A stretch of 64,000 nucleotides of DNA from Myxocyprinus asiaticus. Taxonomy: Eukaryota > Chordata > Actinopteri > Cypriniformes > Catostomidae. The notes beneath the pieces are model-generated. The model saw only the letters and a list, made by a program, of their open reading frames with translations, was not told the origin of the DNA and made no database searches. This document shows, one piece after another, positions 1-13,179 of the stretch (positions within the stretch are counted from its first letter, which is position 1; the number at the start of each line of letters is the position of its first letter). Location of the stretch: the NCBI RefSeq assembly GCF_019703515.2, contig NC_059362.1:45847826-45911825 (forward strand), written 5' to 3'. The translations under genes and the position numbers were made by a program.

Positions 1-611
1 TTATGCTTATATTATTTTTGTATTTGTGTTGAAATCATCATCATTATCCTTATAGCTCTGTTTTTTTAACCTCTTCCCTAAAATCAAAAGTATATGTGTG
101 TGGTGTTAAATTGGGATTGAGGATCTGAGAAACCTCAGAAAAAAGCACAAAGGGCCCAAACCAAAGCACTCAATATAACTCATCTGATATTGTACAGGAA
201 ACACCCTCTTGTTTGCTTGTGCAGTTACACCCCTAAATCAAAAAGAGAGAAATAAGAAATGTGTATTGTTCATAAAGTGAATGAAGCCTTTTGGGTTTTT
301 ATGACCAGTAGGTTGTTAGGTTGTTTTGACTTTTTCATGATGCACATTATTTTCATGACATTTCCTCCCAAAATGATCATAACTGTAATGCATCAAGACA
401 TATATATGTATTAGGGCTGTCTATTTAATGCGTTAATTCAGTGCGATTAATTATATAAAAAACAATGCAATTAATCAAGTTCCCGGACCATAATAAGGAA
501 TATTTCTACCGTCGGAGCAATTCAAGCTTGAAGTACCACCTGTTTTCTCCAGGGGGCAGTAAGCAAAACTCGCTGTAAGCTGAAGTTTAATTTTCTGAAG
601 TTTAAAATCTT
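1..611. other. AT-rich intergenic DNA with a DNA-transposon fragment
   Basis: No coding signal is seen. Around 413-490 the sequence starts with TAGGGCTGTC and continues with GCGTTAATT/GCGATTAATTA motifs, which resembles the terminus of a common fish hAT-type repeat; its other end is not identified, and the flanking DNA is interrupted by two SINEs further right. A second TAGGGCTGTC start occurs at 1223. Confidence 0.4.
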
Positions 612-624
612 AAAACTATTATTA

Positions 625-1009
625 TCCCAGGGGCCTGGGTAGCTCAGCGAGTATTGACGCTGACTACCACCCCTGGAGTCATGAGTTTGAATCCAGAACG
701 TGCTGAGTGACTCTAGCCAGGTCTCCTGAGCAACCAAATTGGCCCGGTTGCTAGGGAGGGTAGAGTCACATGGGGTAACCTCATCATGGTCGCTATAATG
801 TGGTTCGTTCTCGGTGGATGGCGCAAAGCCTCCACACGCACTATGTCTCCGTGGCAACGCGCTCAACAAGCCACGTGATAAGATGCGCAGGTTGATGGTC
901 TCAGACGCAGGGGCAACTGGGATTCGTCCTTCGCTGCCCGGATTGAGGCAAATCCCTACGCGACCACGATGACTTAACAGCATATTGGGAATTGGGAGAA
1001 AAAAGAAAA
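625..1009 (+). repeat. tRNA-derived SINE, copy 1 (variant A)
   Basis: A tRNA-like head carries an A-box-like segment (GGGTAGCTCAGCGAG) and a B-box-like segment (GAGTTTGAATCC), followed by a body shared with six other copies in this window and an A-rich tail. It is bounded by a 13-bp direct repeat AAAACTATTATTA at 612-624 and 1010-1022, the footprint of target-primed retrotransposition. The 3' half is the variant with GCTATAATGTGGTTC and GCGCTCAACAAGCCACGTG, as in the copies at 45519 and 49931. No functional tRNA is implied. Confidence 0.85.
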
Positions 1010-1268
1010 AAAACTATTATTAACTCTGGCTGCCGTTCAGTCTCTCTCGTGCGGTTTCGCTTTTGACACCGATTGGTTCAGATGACAGTAACCATGAGCA
1101 TTTTTCGGGCAATTTGAAGAGATACTGCAGCTTGCCCATATCTCTCCCACACTTGGCTTACCACTTGCGGGTGAAGTCTCCATTCTCCGTACAGTAAATC
1201 CGCTCCCGTTTTTATTATGCCCTAGGGCTGTCAAATTAAAATTCGAATATTCATCAAATTTAAGAAAA

Positions 1269-1703
1269 GTGGGGGCCTGGGTAGCTCAGCGAGTATTGAC
1301 GCTGACTACCACCCCTGGAGTCGTGAGTTCGAATCCAGGGCGTGCTGAGTGACTCTAGCCAGGTCTTCTGAGCAACCAAATTGGCTCGGTTGCTAGGGAG
1401 GGTAGAGTCACATGGGGTAACCTCCTCGTGGTCACAATTAGTGGTTCTCGCTCTCAATGGGGCACGTGGTAAGTTGTGTGTGGATCGCGGAGTAGCATGA
1501 GCCTCCACATGCTGTGAGTCTCCACGGTGTCATGCACAACGAGCCATGTGATAAGGATGCGCGGATTGGCGGTCTCAGAAGTGGAGGCAAATGAGACTTG
1601 TCCTTCACCACCCAGATTGAGGTGAGTAACCGCGCCACCATGAGGACCCAGTAAGTAGTGGGAGTAGTAGAAAAAATGGATCAAATAAATAAAATGTTAA
1701 GAA
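1269..1703 (+). repeat. tRNA-derived SINE, copy 2 (variant B)
   Basis: Same tRNA-like head as copy 1 but with the second 3' body (GTGAGTCTCCACGGTGTCATGCACAA region). It is flanked by a perfect 13-bp duplication AAATTTAAGAAAA at 1256-1268 and 1704-1716. It inserted into an older repeat whose halves remain on both sides. Confidence 0.85.
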
Positions 1704-1716
1704 AAATTTAAGAAAA

Positions 1717-2383
1717 AATGCACATTCGACTGCTAAAACTGTGCATTAAAATTTTGGATGTATGCTAAGCACTGACGATGACTTTTGATCGCATTTTTGC
1801 GGTAAAATAGACTAGACACAGCGCAACAAATACAGTTTCACATATGAGAACAGCAGGTGTCTCAAGATGCTTTTTAAAAAAACACAGCATCTAAAAAAAG
1901 CGCTTCTGCACGAGACGCTGAATAAACAAACAAAAAGCGAAACAAAGACGTTCGTCTAGTGCAGGTTTACATAGAAAAACAAATGGATGGTTGCAAATGC
2001 GTTCGGTGTGAACAGCCCCTTACAGTTGGTGGCGGTACTTGGCCGTTGCGTCTTGCTCTCTTATAAGCGTTTCTCAGAATAAACAATGAGTTTTTTAAAT
2101 GCTTTGTATGGAAAGATGTTCAACTTGGAAACGTGTGTCTCGAGATCCTTGTGTTCGGTTCCAGTCTGTTGTGTTCCATCTGATTGAACAGCCCCTGGTC
2201 TGTGCTCATAGTCTGAGCCGCTTCACCACGAGTTCAGCCGAATACCACTGCTATCTGGGAATATTGCTACCCTACATACAACTGTACTGAATAAAAAACT
2301 ATGTGGTATTTTGCTGTTATTATGAAGCTTGACTCTGGCATCAGTGCAAGTGTAACACCATGTGGACTGGCATTAGAAGCGTT
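1717..2383. other. Intergenic DNA, no feature recognised
   Basis: Contains only short open frames without family resemblance. I see no splice-framed exon, repeat terminus or RNA gene here. Confidence 0.5.
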
Positions 2384-2537
2384 GGTCACACTTTATATTA
2401 GGTGTAACTACAAATGTAATTAAATGCAAGTACTTTAAATGTAACTGCAATGCAACAACATGTGTGTACATAATAAGTACATTGTATCAAATGGATAAGT
2501 ACATAGTAGTTAAGGCCACCTAATATAAAGTGGGTCC
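2384..2537. mobile_element. 154-bp hAT-type MITE with intact target duplication
   Basis: The terminal inverted repeats read GGTCACACTTTATATTAGGTG on the left in part (first 20 nt) and its near complement on the right (CACCTAATATAAAGTGGGTC). A perfect 8-bp duplication GAAGCGTT lies at 2376-2383 and 2538-2545, which points to a hAT-like transposase acting in trans. There is no coding capacity. Confidence 0.8.
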
Positions 2538-2545
2538 GAAGCGTT

Positions 2546-3938
2546 TACCCCTCTCATTTTACTTTTGACATAACATTTGACCAACCAACATTTGCTGTAT
2601 GGTTTATGCAGGGACGGACTGGCCAGAGGGAGAACCGGGACTTTTCCCGGTGTGCCGGCCGTGATTGGTTCTGGCTTCATGTACACAGTCAGAAGTTAAA
2701 ATAGCCGTGTGGTCTGAAGCTCCTGGTTAAGTGTTTGTTTAATGAAATAATGAGACTGACGTTCATAGTTTTTTCCATTCAAAGGCTATAAGGCCGAAAA
2801 CCATTGACTTGAAACGCACCATAAATTTAAAAGCCACGGGCGTCTCGATTATAGAAAGCAAACTAAATATCCTCTTTGTTCCACCTTTGATGACAATAAT
2901 TTGCTTCCCTTTCTTTGTTTTTATATCATTGCAAGCTGGCTGAACTTGGTTATAATAACCAATATAAATGTCTTTAAATACGGCCGCCATGGCGACAGCA
3001 AGGGCACGTGATAAATCTTCAATGGAGGAGCGCTTAGTGCTAATTAACAACAAACTACAACCATGATGTGCCACAAAGTTGGCAGAAAAACGACCAGCAT
3101 ACACGATCCCGAATATGGCCCATTTATTGCCGTGCTCAAAATGAGAAGGGGCGGCTTTGGGAGTCTTTACATTAGTACCAATAACAGTCTGTGATTGGAC
3201 TTAAGTGTGCGCACAAGGCATTGCTTTAAAATCACGGGGGTGTTGAAAGCATTCTTCAGTAGTTTGGACCCATGTGGTAAAGTCTCAGAGGATTGCCCCA
3301 GTTTGGAGAGCCGGCCAAAGACAACCAGGCCACATCCAAAGGGGGTGGGTGTGGGCTCACCGTTGGGTTTTACACGAGGCGCTGATGCCCCGTCGCCTGT
3401 GGTCTACAGCCAGTGCAACAGTAGGTAACCAGAGCCAAGGTGGAGCAAGAGGAAGGGAGGAAACTCAGAGCGAAACCATGAAAAATGTGGAGTATGAAAA
3501 TGTCTCCTTTGGTTTATAGCTGCACAGACGGGCGTCCAAAAGAAACACATCTTTAAATTTAACTTTAGATGCCTCTTAGTCTCTCGTTTTTTTCTTTTTG
3601 TTTCCTCACCCTCTCCCAACTGGCTGGCAAAGGGCTTTGGTTTGTGGAAAAGCAAAGCCAAGTTGCTTGGAAACTGCGACCGTGTTAAAAAATCGCTCGA
3701 TAATGCACCATTTCTTAAATGTGGCGACAGCTCCCATGTACCCCGATTGGTTTTCAGGACTGAGAACATGTGCAACATAGTTTCCAGACCGGCTGAAAGT
3801 TTAACGCTTAGAGGCAGGAAACGTCTAAAAGCAACTGTCAACAAAGTATTGCGTTTATTTCAACAATAAACTGAAAAATTAGAAAGTTAATGAATTTATC
3901 CCTTGGCAGATTCTTGGTTTGAATTCCACATGAAATCA
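2546..3938. other. Mostly non-repetitive stretch of unknown role
   Basis: Around 2611-2680 there is a fragment (GGGACGGACTGGCC and a CCGGGA/TCCCGG hairpin) that looks like another transposon terminus. From about 2760 to 3870 the DNA has richer base composition and several CpGs than its surroundings and contains a minus-strand open frame of 146 codons (3404-3844) that resembles no protein family I know and lacks a convincing start context. I do not call a gene. It could be an unrecognised exon, a regulatory island or an old repeat. Confidence 0.4.
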
Positions 3939-3959
3939 GAATTGACCCTTATTGTTCAC

Positions 3960-4865
3960 GATTTGTCGTGAGAAGTCATAATAATTCGTACGAGAAAGCA
4001 AAATCGTAAGATATCATACGACTTGGCTTGTACGAAAAAATAAAGACTTTTATTCCCATACAGACTGACAGAACCCAAACAGAATTTCAAATTGATACAA
4101 TACAGGCATCACATTTTAGCTAGCCTCGTTTCAAGGAAACTTCTGTGAACAAATTTGGTTTTATTTATATGCAATACAAACATCTGATGTATGTAAATAA
4201 CCTGTAATACGCTTTCCATGTCTTGTTCAAACCCAGTGTTTTCTTTCGTACGTGGTACACAAGGTATTTTCCATTTAAAGACATGGTCAGGTTTGGGGTT
4301 TGGGTAAGGGGTTAAACATTGTTTGTTTGTTTGTTTATTTTTCTCAATGGTAGTAAAAGTTGTATGTTTTTGTACATGCCAACTCGTAAGATTACTTGCG
4401 ATTTCACAATCTTATAGTAATTATTCCAGCTAGTCATGAGTCCATATACGTAAATACGTAAACCAATAGTCAAATAGCTATTTAGGCACTTTGTTTTAGC
4501 AATCTCGTATTCTGGTGTGGTTCACCCACTTTTTATAATCCAATCAATTCCCAATGGATAAAATGAAGTCCCACCCTAAAAACTTTTTATTTTATTATTT
4601 CTTTAAATGACAACTGTCGGGTTATTAATGACTAATTAAAAAAGTACATAACGTGACTTTTATTTTCAGGATTATGATGTGGTTAGGTTTAGGTTTGGGG
4701 TTTGGGTAAGGGGATAAAATTCATGATAACATTGTTACCTTGGTTCGTTTATGTATTTTTCTCAATGGTAGTAAAAGTCATACGTTTTTGTACATGCCAA
4801 CTCATAAGATTACTTACGATTTCGCCATCTCATTCTAATTATTCCGACTTGTCATGAGTCCAGGT
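3960..4865. repeat. Dispersed repeat with TACGA-rich ends, two adjacent copies
   Basis: Two related blocks (about 3960-4446 and about 4570-4865) share AATTCGTACGAGA-like ends, a TAGGTTTGGGGTTTGGGTAAGGGG core and a terminal GTCATGAGTCC. Related pieces lie at 19390-19530 and 28115-28490. No coding capacity is seen. It is probably a non-autonomous DNA element, superfamily unknown. Confidence 0.6.
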
Positions 4866-5629
4866 TGGTTATTCCGAAAGAGGAAAAAAACAAACATAAA
4901 CCAATAGTCAAATAGCTTTTTCTGCACTTTTTCTCGCATTCTGGAATGGAACAGCCACTTTTTACAATCCAGTCGATTTCCAATGGATAAAATCAAGTTT
5001 GCATTTTTTTTTCGTTAAATATTAAAAACTCGGAAATGCATCACAATACATAAGTTACTTCAAAAAGGATTCCTTTGCATGACAACTATAATAAGGCTAA
5101 TTATTTGAGTGTAAAACGTGACTTTAGAGTTTTGCTAATAGGACGCAGTCCAAAGTCTACTTTTCCTGCCACAGTCCATCATGTGTGGATTCTTGGACAC
5201 ATACTTACACTGAATTATAAATACTCTGACAAGTTTTTTTTTTCTTTTAAGTGAAGGATCTGCTGTTTCTGTGTACACTAAAGCCTTCTGTAAACTTAAA
5301 AAACCCATTATTGCAAAATGGTGAAGATTTAAAAACGAACTGTCAGTGAAGTTTGCTTGCCCTCGTTGTGGTTTTCACACATTAAGGAGGTTAATGTAAA
5401 CATTATTTTGGTGTCTATTGAACATTTACTGTTGGCTGAATCTAAAACTTTGGTTTTAAGTTAAAAAATGAAATCTGTGAGGTTTAGCATCTAAAACGGT
5501 GAGTCATAATTCTGTAAAAACAACAAATGCCCTTCACAGATCTAGCAAAGGCATTGATAAATGAACTCATCTGTGTTATTCCACTGAAATGAACTGTGAT
5601 AGTTATTGAATCATTACGACAGGTAGTTA
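4866..5629. other. AT-rich intergenic DNA
   Basis: No gene, RNA or clear repeat boundary recognised; weak similarity to the preceding dispersed repeat at its left edge only. Confidence 0.5.
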
Positions 5630-5791
5630 CAGGGGCGTAGATTCCAGGGGGGATGGGGGGTAGGTACCCCCCCCCCCCAGTAATCAAAACAAGCAAGTAC
5701 AACCCCCCAATATTTATACAATGATCAGTGGAAACATGTAAATTCTTCACACTGTAACCCCCCCAATGTTCAAGCCAAATCTACGCCCTTG
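5630..5791. mobile_element. 162-bp hAT MITE (CAGGGGCGTAGATT family), copy 1
   Basis: Inverted termini are CAGGGGCGTAGATT at the left and AATCTACGCCCTTG at the right. A perfect 8-bp target duplication GGTAGTTA is at 5622-5629 and 5792-5799. The interior has a G-run facing a C-run that can fold back. A relative is at 30503 and its right end is embedded in the element at 28849. Confidence 0.9.
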
Positions 5792-5799
5792 GGTAGTTA

Positions 5800-6401
5800 A
5801 ATTACAGGCGAAAATCTTTTTTTTTTTTTTCACTAGGTGCAAACTGTTCATCAGAGGTGTCATTTGTAAGAGAATATCGTTTTTTACCTCATAAATCAGA
5901 ACAGGGGTACAGGACAACATTATGTTTCGCCAACTCACCAAACCAAATAAAACACATCATTTAGATGTACAACTGTGCCGGCTCCTCAGTGTAACTTGTA
6001 GAGGATATTTTTTAGCTGGAAATGGTTAGGTAATGGCATTAGATGTTCTTATTGCAGGAGGTGAATTAAGATTTGACCCCACACCCATCCCCCAATGGAG
6101 TAAACCTGAGACTCGGATATACTTTGTTTCACTGCAAGCACACGACAACTGCTTTGTGATACTCTTTAGTACAGTTGATGACAGATGCATGCGCTGACAA
6201 CGCGCAAAAATGCAAACTGTCAGCGCGTTGAAATGTGCGCAAGTTGAAGCGACACTCAGAAAAACAAAGTATATGCTGGCAAATTTAATTGCATGTTGAA
6301 CGCGTTAATTGCAAGTTTATCACAGCACACATTTTCAAAAAGGTCACTTTAAAATATATCTCACAAGTGGTGACTGAAGCTACTTCTGTGTTTTGCATAA
6401 C
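5800..6401. other. Intergenic DNA, no feature recognised
   Basis: Only short open frames without resemblance to known proteins. Around 6189-6245 there are several GCGC-containing short inverted motifs but no defined element. Confidence 0.45.
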
Positions 6402-6405
6402 TTAA

Positions 6406-7579
6406 TCCTTTAAACTCGGATCACGAGATGATAAAAAAATAATCGTCAAAATATTACAACTACAGTCTTGACCAACACAAAATAGGTATCGTTTGAAAGA
6501 TTAGAAGCTCTACTTTAAAATGCATGTGACATTATGACCAAAACTGAACAAGTGCTTTGAAATCTGCAAACAAATCCGAAGTGTTCCCTTTTGATAATTT
6601 ATAAAAATAAATTTGCACTGTACATATTATTGCAATCAGTAAAAACATCAAACTGATCAAATAGCCATGTGTCATATGTTGTTGGAAAGCTCTCAAAGAG
6701 TAGAATACAACCAGCCCATTTGTTTTACTCACAGACAAAAATATAGCGAGTAACAGCTAAGTATATGTCCTTGACAATTATGTTGTTGTTGCTTATATGC
6801 CACGTTTTCGCTTATAACTTCAGGAAAAATAAACAGAACATAAAACATCATTATGCCATGGTGATTATCTTTCAAACGAGCCCACACACAAGGTAATCAG
6901 ATACATAGATCATTAGATAATCCACATGAAGCACAATGTTACATATGACCACCAGGAGATGGCGCCAAATACATGACACAGACTCAATGATGACTCAAAT
7001 GACTCAGAATGAAACTCATTCTGTGAAATCTCATTACTAAAATCATGTCTGTATGCTATGCAAACCTTTAGTCATTGCTGTGTTTCCATGTGTAATTAGT
7101 TTATGTACAATTATTATGTTTTATTTGTTTGGAGACGCTTTTGGACACATGGAGACATTTTTGGTCTAAAGGATCAATTATTTTTGTAATGTTATAACAT
7201 TTGATTGCTTTGTCCTATCAAAAAAAAATAAAATAAATAAATAAATAAAAAAACTCAGATACAGGTGACATGACTGGGAACAAAATAAAAGCAGTTTTTC
7301 AGAGCCACCTTATTTACACCCAGAGATATATAATGTCAAATAAGAAAAAAGTAAATTTTAGGCTCAATTTTTGTGTGAATTTCAGCAGTTTCTTAGGCTG
7401 AGAGTCTCATAATGTATTAAAATGTATATCATTTATAAATGTGAAAATATTTCTTTACAATGATACCAAACACTTGACCCTCCTTTTTTTTTTTCTCTCT
7501 CTCTCAAGTTATAAGCCTTTAATTTTGGGTATGCCACTGAAACAGTGAATCTTTGAAAACACCTTCAGAGTTTAAAGGG
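6406..7579. mobile_element. Non-autonomous piggyBac-like element, copy 1
   Basis: The element is bounded by TTAA at 6402-6405 and 7580-7583, with inverted ends TCCTTTAAACTC at the left and GAGTTTAAAGGG at the right. TTAA target and CCY-starting termini are piggyBac hallmarks. It is about 1.17 kb without transposase. Related copies, in other orientations or broken, lie at 36319-37372 and 47496-50455. A minus-strand open frame (6532-6738) is shared with copy 2 (37121-37375) but lacks any recognisable domain. Confidence 0.65.
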
Positions 7580-7583
7580 TTAA

Positions 7584-8071
7584 GCATGTGATAATATTTG
7601 AAGATTGCTTGACAGAATCCTCAGAACTCCAAGAGGATGTTGCAAGAGCACTATGGTGGTGCACAGATCATTTTGCAGCATTTCCCTGAGACTGTAGCCA
7701 AATAAACGATCGTAAACAGAAGTCATGTATGCCTGAAGAAGTAACCACAGTAACAGCAAACCAGAATGCTATATGTTGAACTTGTAGGTTTTTCAAATCA
7801 TCAGTTTCACTTCAAGTAGCCGCAGGACCCTCTAAAATGATGTTGGTTTGTACTAATATATTTATTCTTTTATGTTTCAGGCCTATTTCTGTAGGCCAGG
7901 TTTGGGATTCATGGTCTGGATCAGACCCAAGCCCTAACCAGACCGAGATCAGGCAGTGCCAGTGTTGCTGGATGGACATTGCAGTAACATTGTGGCATAA
8001 AAATACATTGTGTTTAAAACAAGATTTGGAAAAACTATATTTGGGTTACAGTATGTATGTATGGGTTAGGC
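7584..8071. other. Intergenic DNA, no feature recognised
   Basis: No coding, RNA or repeat structure that I can support. Confidence 0.45.
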
Positions 8072-8263
8072 TATACAGCAATCAGCCACAACATTAAAAC
8101 CACCCGCCTAATATTGTGTAGGTCCCCCTCGTGCCACCAAAACAGCGCCAACCCGCATCTGAATGCTATTCTGAGATGTGGGTTGGCGCTGTTTTGGTGG
8201 CACGAGGGGGACCTACACAATATTAGGCAGGTGGTTTTAATGTTGTGGCTGATCAGTGTATAT
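8072..8263. mobile_element. Near-perfect palindromic MITE
   Basis: Two arms of about 85-90 bp are near-perfect reverse complements around a short centre near 8160-8175; the arms start with CAGCCACAACATTAAAACCA and end with the complement TGGTTTTAATGTTGTGGCTG. Flanking TATAC/GTATA is compatible with a TA target. This is a widespread fish foldback element, possibly two joined Tc1-type ends. The two open frames spelling the same residues on both strands are by-products of the palindrome. Confidence 0.8.
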
Positions 8264-8830
8264 TGGATTATATAAAGCAGCGTCCAAAAGTCAGAGACCA
8301 CCAGGGAAAAAAATTCTATTTTGCATATTTCAATTTTTGTTTAATACAAATGATATTTTTAGCAATATAATATACATAGATCAAATACACGGAATATATA
8401 TACTGTGTATATATAAAATGTTATATGAACTTTATATACACACACACTCAAAAAATAGCTCTTTGGCTGAACTTGATTCAATCATGGACAGTGGTTCCAC
8501 ATGTTTGAAATTAGTTTTCTTAACATAAAATTACTATGTAATCTCAACACAAACACTTTGTGTAGAAATAACCTAGTTCTGTTGGGTAAACCCACCAAAA
8601 TTAGATGTATCAGTGTAACTCAAATAAATCTCTCTTTATGTACTAACTAGTAAAAGTGAATATTAGTATGCTCAATCCATGCTGATTGGAAGCTTTTCAG
8701 AGTGTAGTTTACTACTTTGTTATGGTTAGCACAGCAATTGCAATCAATTTCATGCATGACATCTACATGTGCTTATCGTTTGCTCAAGCTCCACTCTTCA
8801 TCATAATGGTAACCCCATATATATGTATGT
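8264..8830. other. AT-rich intergenic DNA
   Basis: Contains short TATA-rich runs near 8390-8450. No gene or bounded repeat recognised. Confidence 0.45.
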
Positions 8831-10036
8831 ACACTGGTGGCCAAAAGTTTGGAATAATGTACAGATTTTGCTCTTATGGAAAGAAATTGGTACTTTTATT
8901 CACCAAAGTGGCATTCAGCTTATCACAATGTATAGTCAGGACATTAATAATGTGAAAAATTACTATTACAATTTGAAAATAATGTTCAGAACTTCTTAAA
9001 CTACTTCAAAGAGTTCTCATCAAAAAAATCCTCCACGTGCAGCAATGACAGCTTTGCAGATCCTTGACATTCTAGCTGTCAGTTTGTCCAGATACTCAGG
9101 TGACATTTCACCCCACACTTCCTGTAGCACTTGCCATAGATGTGACTGTCTTGTCGGGCACTTCTCACGCACCTTACAGTCTAGCTGATCCCACAAAAGC
9201 TCAATGGGGATAAGATCCATAACACTCTTTTCCAATTATCTGTTGTCCAATGTCTGTGTTTCTTTGCCCACTCTAACCTTTTCTTTTTGTTTTTCTGTTT
9301 CAAAAGTGGCTTTTTCTTTGCAATTCTTCCCATAAAGCCTGCACCCCTGAGTCTTCTCTTTACTGTTGTACATGAAACTGGTGTTGAGCGGGTAGAATTC
9401 AATGAAGCTGTCAGCTGAGGACATGTGAGGCGTCTATTTCTCAAACTAGAGACTCTGATGTACTTATCCTCTTGTTTAGTTGTACATCTGGCCTTCCACA
9501 TCTCTTTCTGTCCTTGTTAGAGCCAGTTGTCCTTTGTCTTTGAAGACTGTAGTGTACACCTTTGTATGAAATCTTCAGTTTTTTGGCAATTTCAAGCATT
9601 GTATAGTCTTCATTCCTCAAAACAATTATTGACTGATGAGTTTCTAGAGAAAGCCGTTTCTTTTTTTGCCATTTTTGACCTAATATTGACCTTAAGACAT
9701 GCCAGTCTATTGCATACTGTAGCAACTCAAAAACAAACACAAAGACAATGTTAAGCTTCATTTAATGAACCAAATATCTTTCAGTAGTGTTTGATATAAT
9801 GGCAAATGATTTTCTAGTACCAAATGATCAATTTAGCATGATTACTCAAGGATAAGGTGTTGAAGTGATGGCAGCTGGAAGTGGGGCCTGTCTAGATTTG
9901 ATCAAATAGTGATGATGCTGTTTTTTACATCAGTAATGTTCTGACTATACATTGTGATCAATTGAATGCTACTTTGTTGAATTAAAGTACCAATTCCCTT
10001 CTGAAACAGCAAAATCTGTATATTATTCCAAACTTA
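8831..10036 (-). mobile_element. Defective Tc1-like element (family 1)
   Basis: The left end ACACTGGTGGCCAAAAGTTT follows a TA. The right end is a decayed counterpart (CTGTATATTATTCCAAACTT), where the outermost bases are lost in a TATA run. A minus-strand transposase relic fills the middle. The inverted terminal regions share TACTTTATTC/GAATTAAAGTACC type blocks near 8890 and 9980. Confidence 0.8.
9020..9761 (-). pseudogene. Tc1-like transposase relic, internally deleted
   Basis: Read on the minus strand in three overlapping frames. The N-terminal paired-type helix-turn-helix region and the linker up to the KRVLW motif just before the first catalytic Asp are recognisable (frames at 9441-9761 and 9181-9501). 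The sequence then jumps to the C-terminal block with PIELLW, which holds the final catalytic Glu (9020-9235). The segment carrying both catalytic Asp residues of the DDE triad is missing, and two frameshifts separate the pieces. It cannot encode an active enzyme but its ends could still be mobilised in trans. Confidence 0.85.
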
Positions 10037-10157
10037 TATATATTTGCTCTTTGGAGTTTAATTTCAGTGTACCTTGAGGTCAATACTTCAATTTATACAA
10101 TTTAATAACATAAATTCTCAATCTGAGTAAAAATATATGCCATATATATATATATAT

Positions 10158-11660
<1,503 letters not shown>

Positions 11661-11759
11661 TTATTTATATATTAGATACATGATAGTTAGTTAGTTAGTT
11701 TACGCATTATAATATACCCTTACAGTGCTGATTCACAGAGTACAATAAACATCATTCAC

Positions 11760-12330
11760 TGTTGAAAAACTCATCAATGAGGTGCTTATATTGTAGCCTC
11801 AAACAGCTTTGAGTGGAAAACTCTGAAGCAGATAATCACTGTCAGTTTATCTACGATTCTATCAGCTCATCGCTCACAGTCCCACATAGATCAGTACAAG
11901 TCACATTAATCTTTCTGCAAATGTTTCTGCAGGCATCCTTATTCATTTAAAGCAGCTACTTTATCAAAATGTTTAAGTCTGTATGGGAAATCAATTAAGC
12001 TGCTCTCCGTCGTTTTGTGCCATCGGGGTCAAAGTGACATTCGAACAGCTTTTTAAATAGTGGAGAAATGGCTCGCATTAAATCCTGCGCCAGATGGAAT
12101 ATCTCATAGTGATCATAAAAGCTCTAAAGACAGTTCACAAATCAAACCTGCAGTATTATGTTAAGCGTTCGCACTGTTATTGTTATTGCATGTTTGCACA
12201 TACAAACGTAATTCACAACTTTGCAAACGAGAATTTGAGATTGATACCGCTGCTGCCCCAGACAAATGATTTGAGGCCAGAAGTAGTGCGGCTCGCTGAT
12301 AAAGTTTGCCATGGAAAGTGATTAAATCAA
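11760..12330. promoter_or_regulatory. Candidate non-coding regulatory island (unproven)
   Basis: About 570 bp of balanced-composition, apparently single-copy DNA between a Tc1 relic and microsatellites, about 6.5 kb beyond the 3' end of hlx1. It contains GGGGTCAAAGTGACA, a nuclear-receptor-like direct repeat, and TTTCTGCAAATGTTTCTGCA. There is no coding frame of note. The call rests only on its non-repetitive look; comparison with other fish would decide it. Confidence 0.25.
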
Positions 12331-12800
12331 AAATGAAAAATGTTGTGGGGGGGGGGGGCTGGGGGAATGGGCATATTGGTTTGAAACGACTCAAAGAGTG
12401 AGTAAATAATGAGTAAATAATTATTTTTGGGTGAACTATACCTTTAATACATAAGTCATCATCTGTATGACTGACTGCACAAGATTTAGCAACTATAAAA
12501 CGATCTTGTGACCCTTACTGCATTAGGTCAGAGAAATACATTTGTTCAATGTTCTTGGTGTAAAAAAATCACATGATATAAAGTTTGCAGGTAGTGAGCA
12601 GGGAATATCCTGAAGTGGAAATCAATATGTGAGTTTAAGTGGAAAAACTGCAGATCTCGAGAGGTCATCTCTCTTTCCGGCCTGAAAGAAAATAGAGACC
12701 CTGCGGTAGAGAGAGTTTCAGGTGGTGTTTGGTGGAATCATTCACAGAGAAATGTTCCCTCGACAGAACTCACTCTCATTTACAGACATCTTCCTTGTTG

Positions 12801-12802
<2 letters not shown>

Positions 12803-12850
<48 letters not shown>
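12803..12850. repeat. (GT)24 microsatellite
   Basis: Uninterrupted GT dinucleotide run of 48 bp. An open frame reading CVCVCV through it is an artefact of the repeat. Confidence 0.97.
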
Positions 12851-12852
<2 letters not shown>

Positions 12853-13179
12853 AAGTCCAAAAATGTGCTCTGGCATTTAGAGAGGTAAATGGAAAACCAT
12901 TCATTCTAGAAATAAATGAATGACTTAATTATGTCAAGAATAACTGAGATATAATATTATGGCTCTTCTTTGTATTTATTTATTTAGTAGAAAAGCAATA
13001 TTGTTGGTGTATTTGACTATTGCTGTGCATTTAACACATTCATTTTCTTTAATAATGTAAATCACAAATGTGCATATATTTACTTTACATCTGTTTAAAA
13101 CATTATTACAAATATATATATAGTAAATATATATATATATATATATACCAGAGATAAATTCAATCCAATAATTGGTCGG
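12851..13179. other. AT-rich DNA before the minisatellite
   Basis: Contains an (AT)n run near 13115-13147 and nothing else that I can support. Confidence 0.6.

Noticed and set aside
522..983. Open frames in SINE copies (also at 1260-1684, 38494, 43313, 49989, 50635)
   Set aside because: They are antisense translations of the SINE body and recur with every copy.
3404..3844. 146-codon minus-strand open frame as a gene
   Set aside because: No family resemblance, no convincing start context, no splice partner seen. Kept only as an unexplained stretch.
6532..6738. Conserved small protein shared with 37121-37375 (starts MSVSKTN)
   Set aside because: The two frames are similar because they lie in two copies of the same TTAA-flanked repeat. 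The third copy is broken and no domain is visible.
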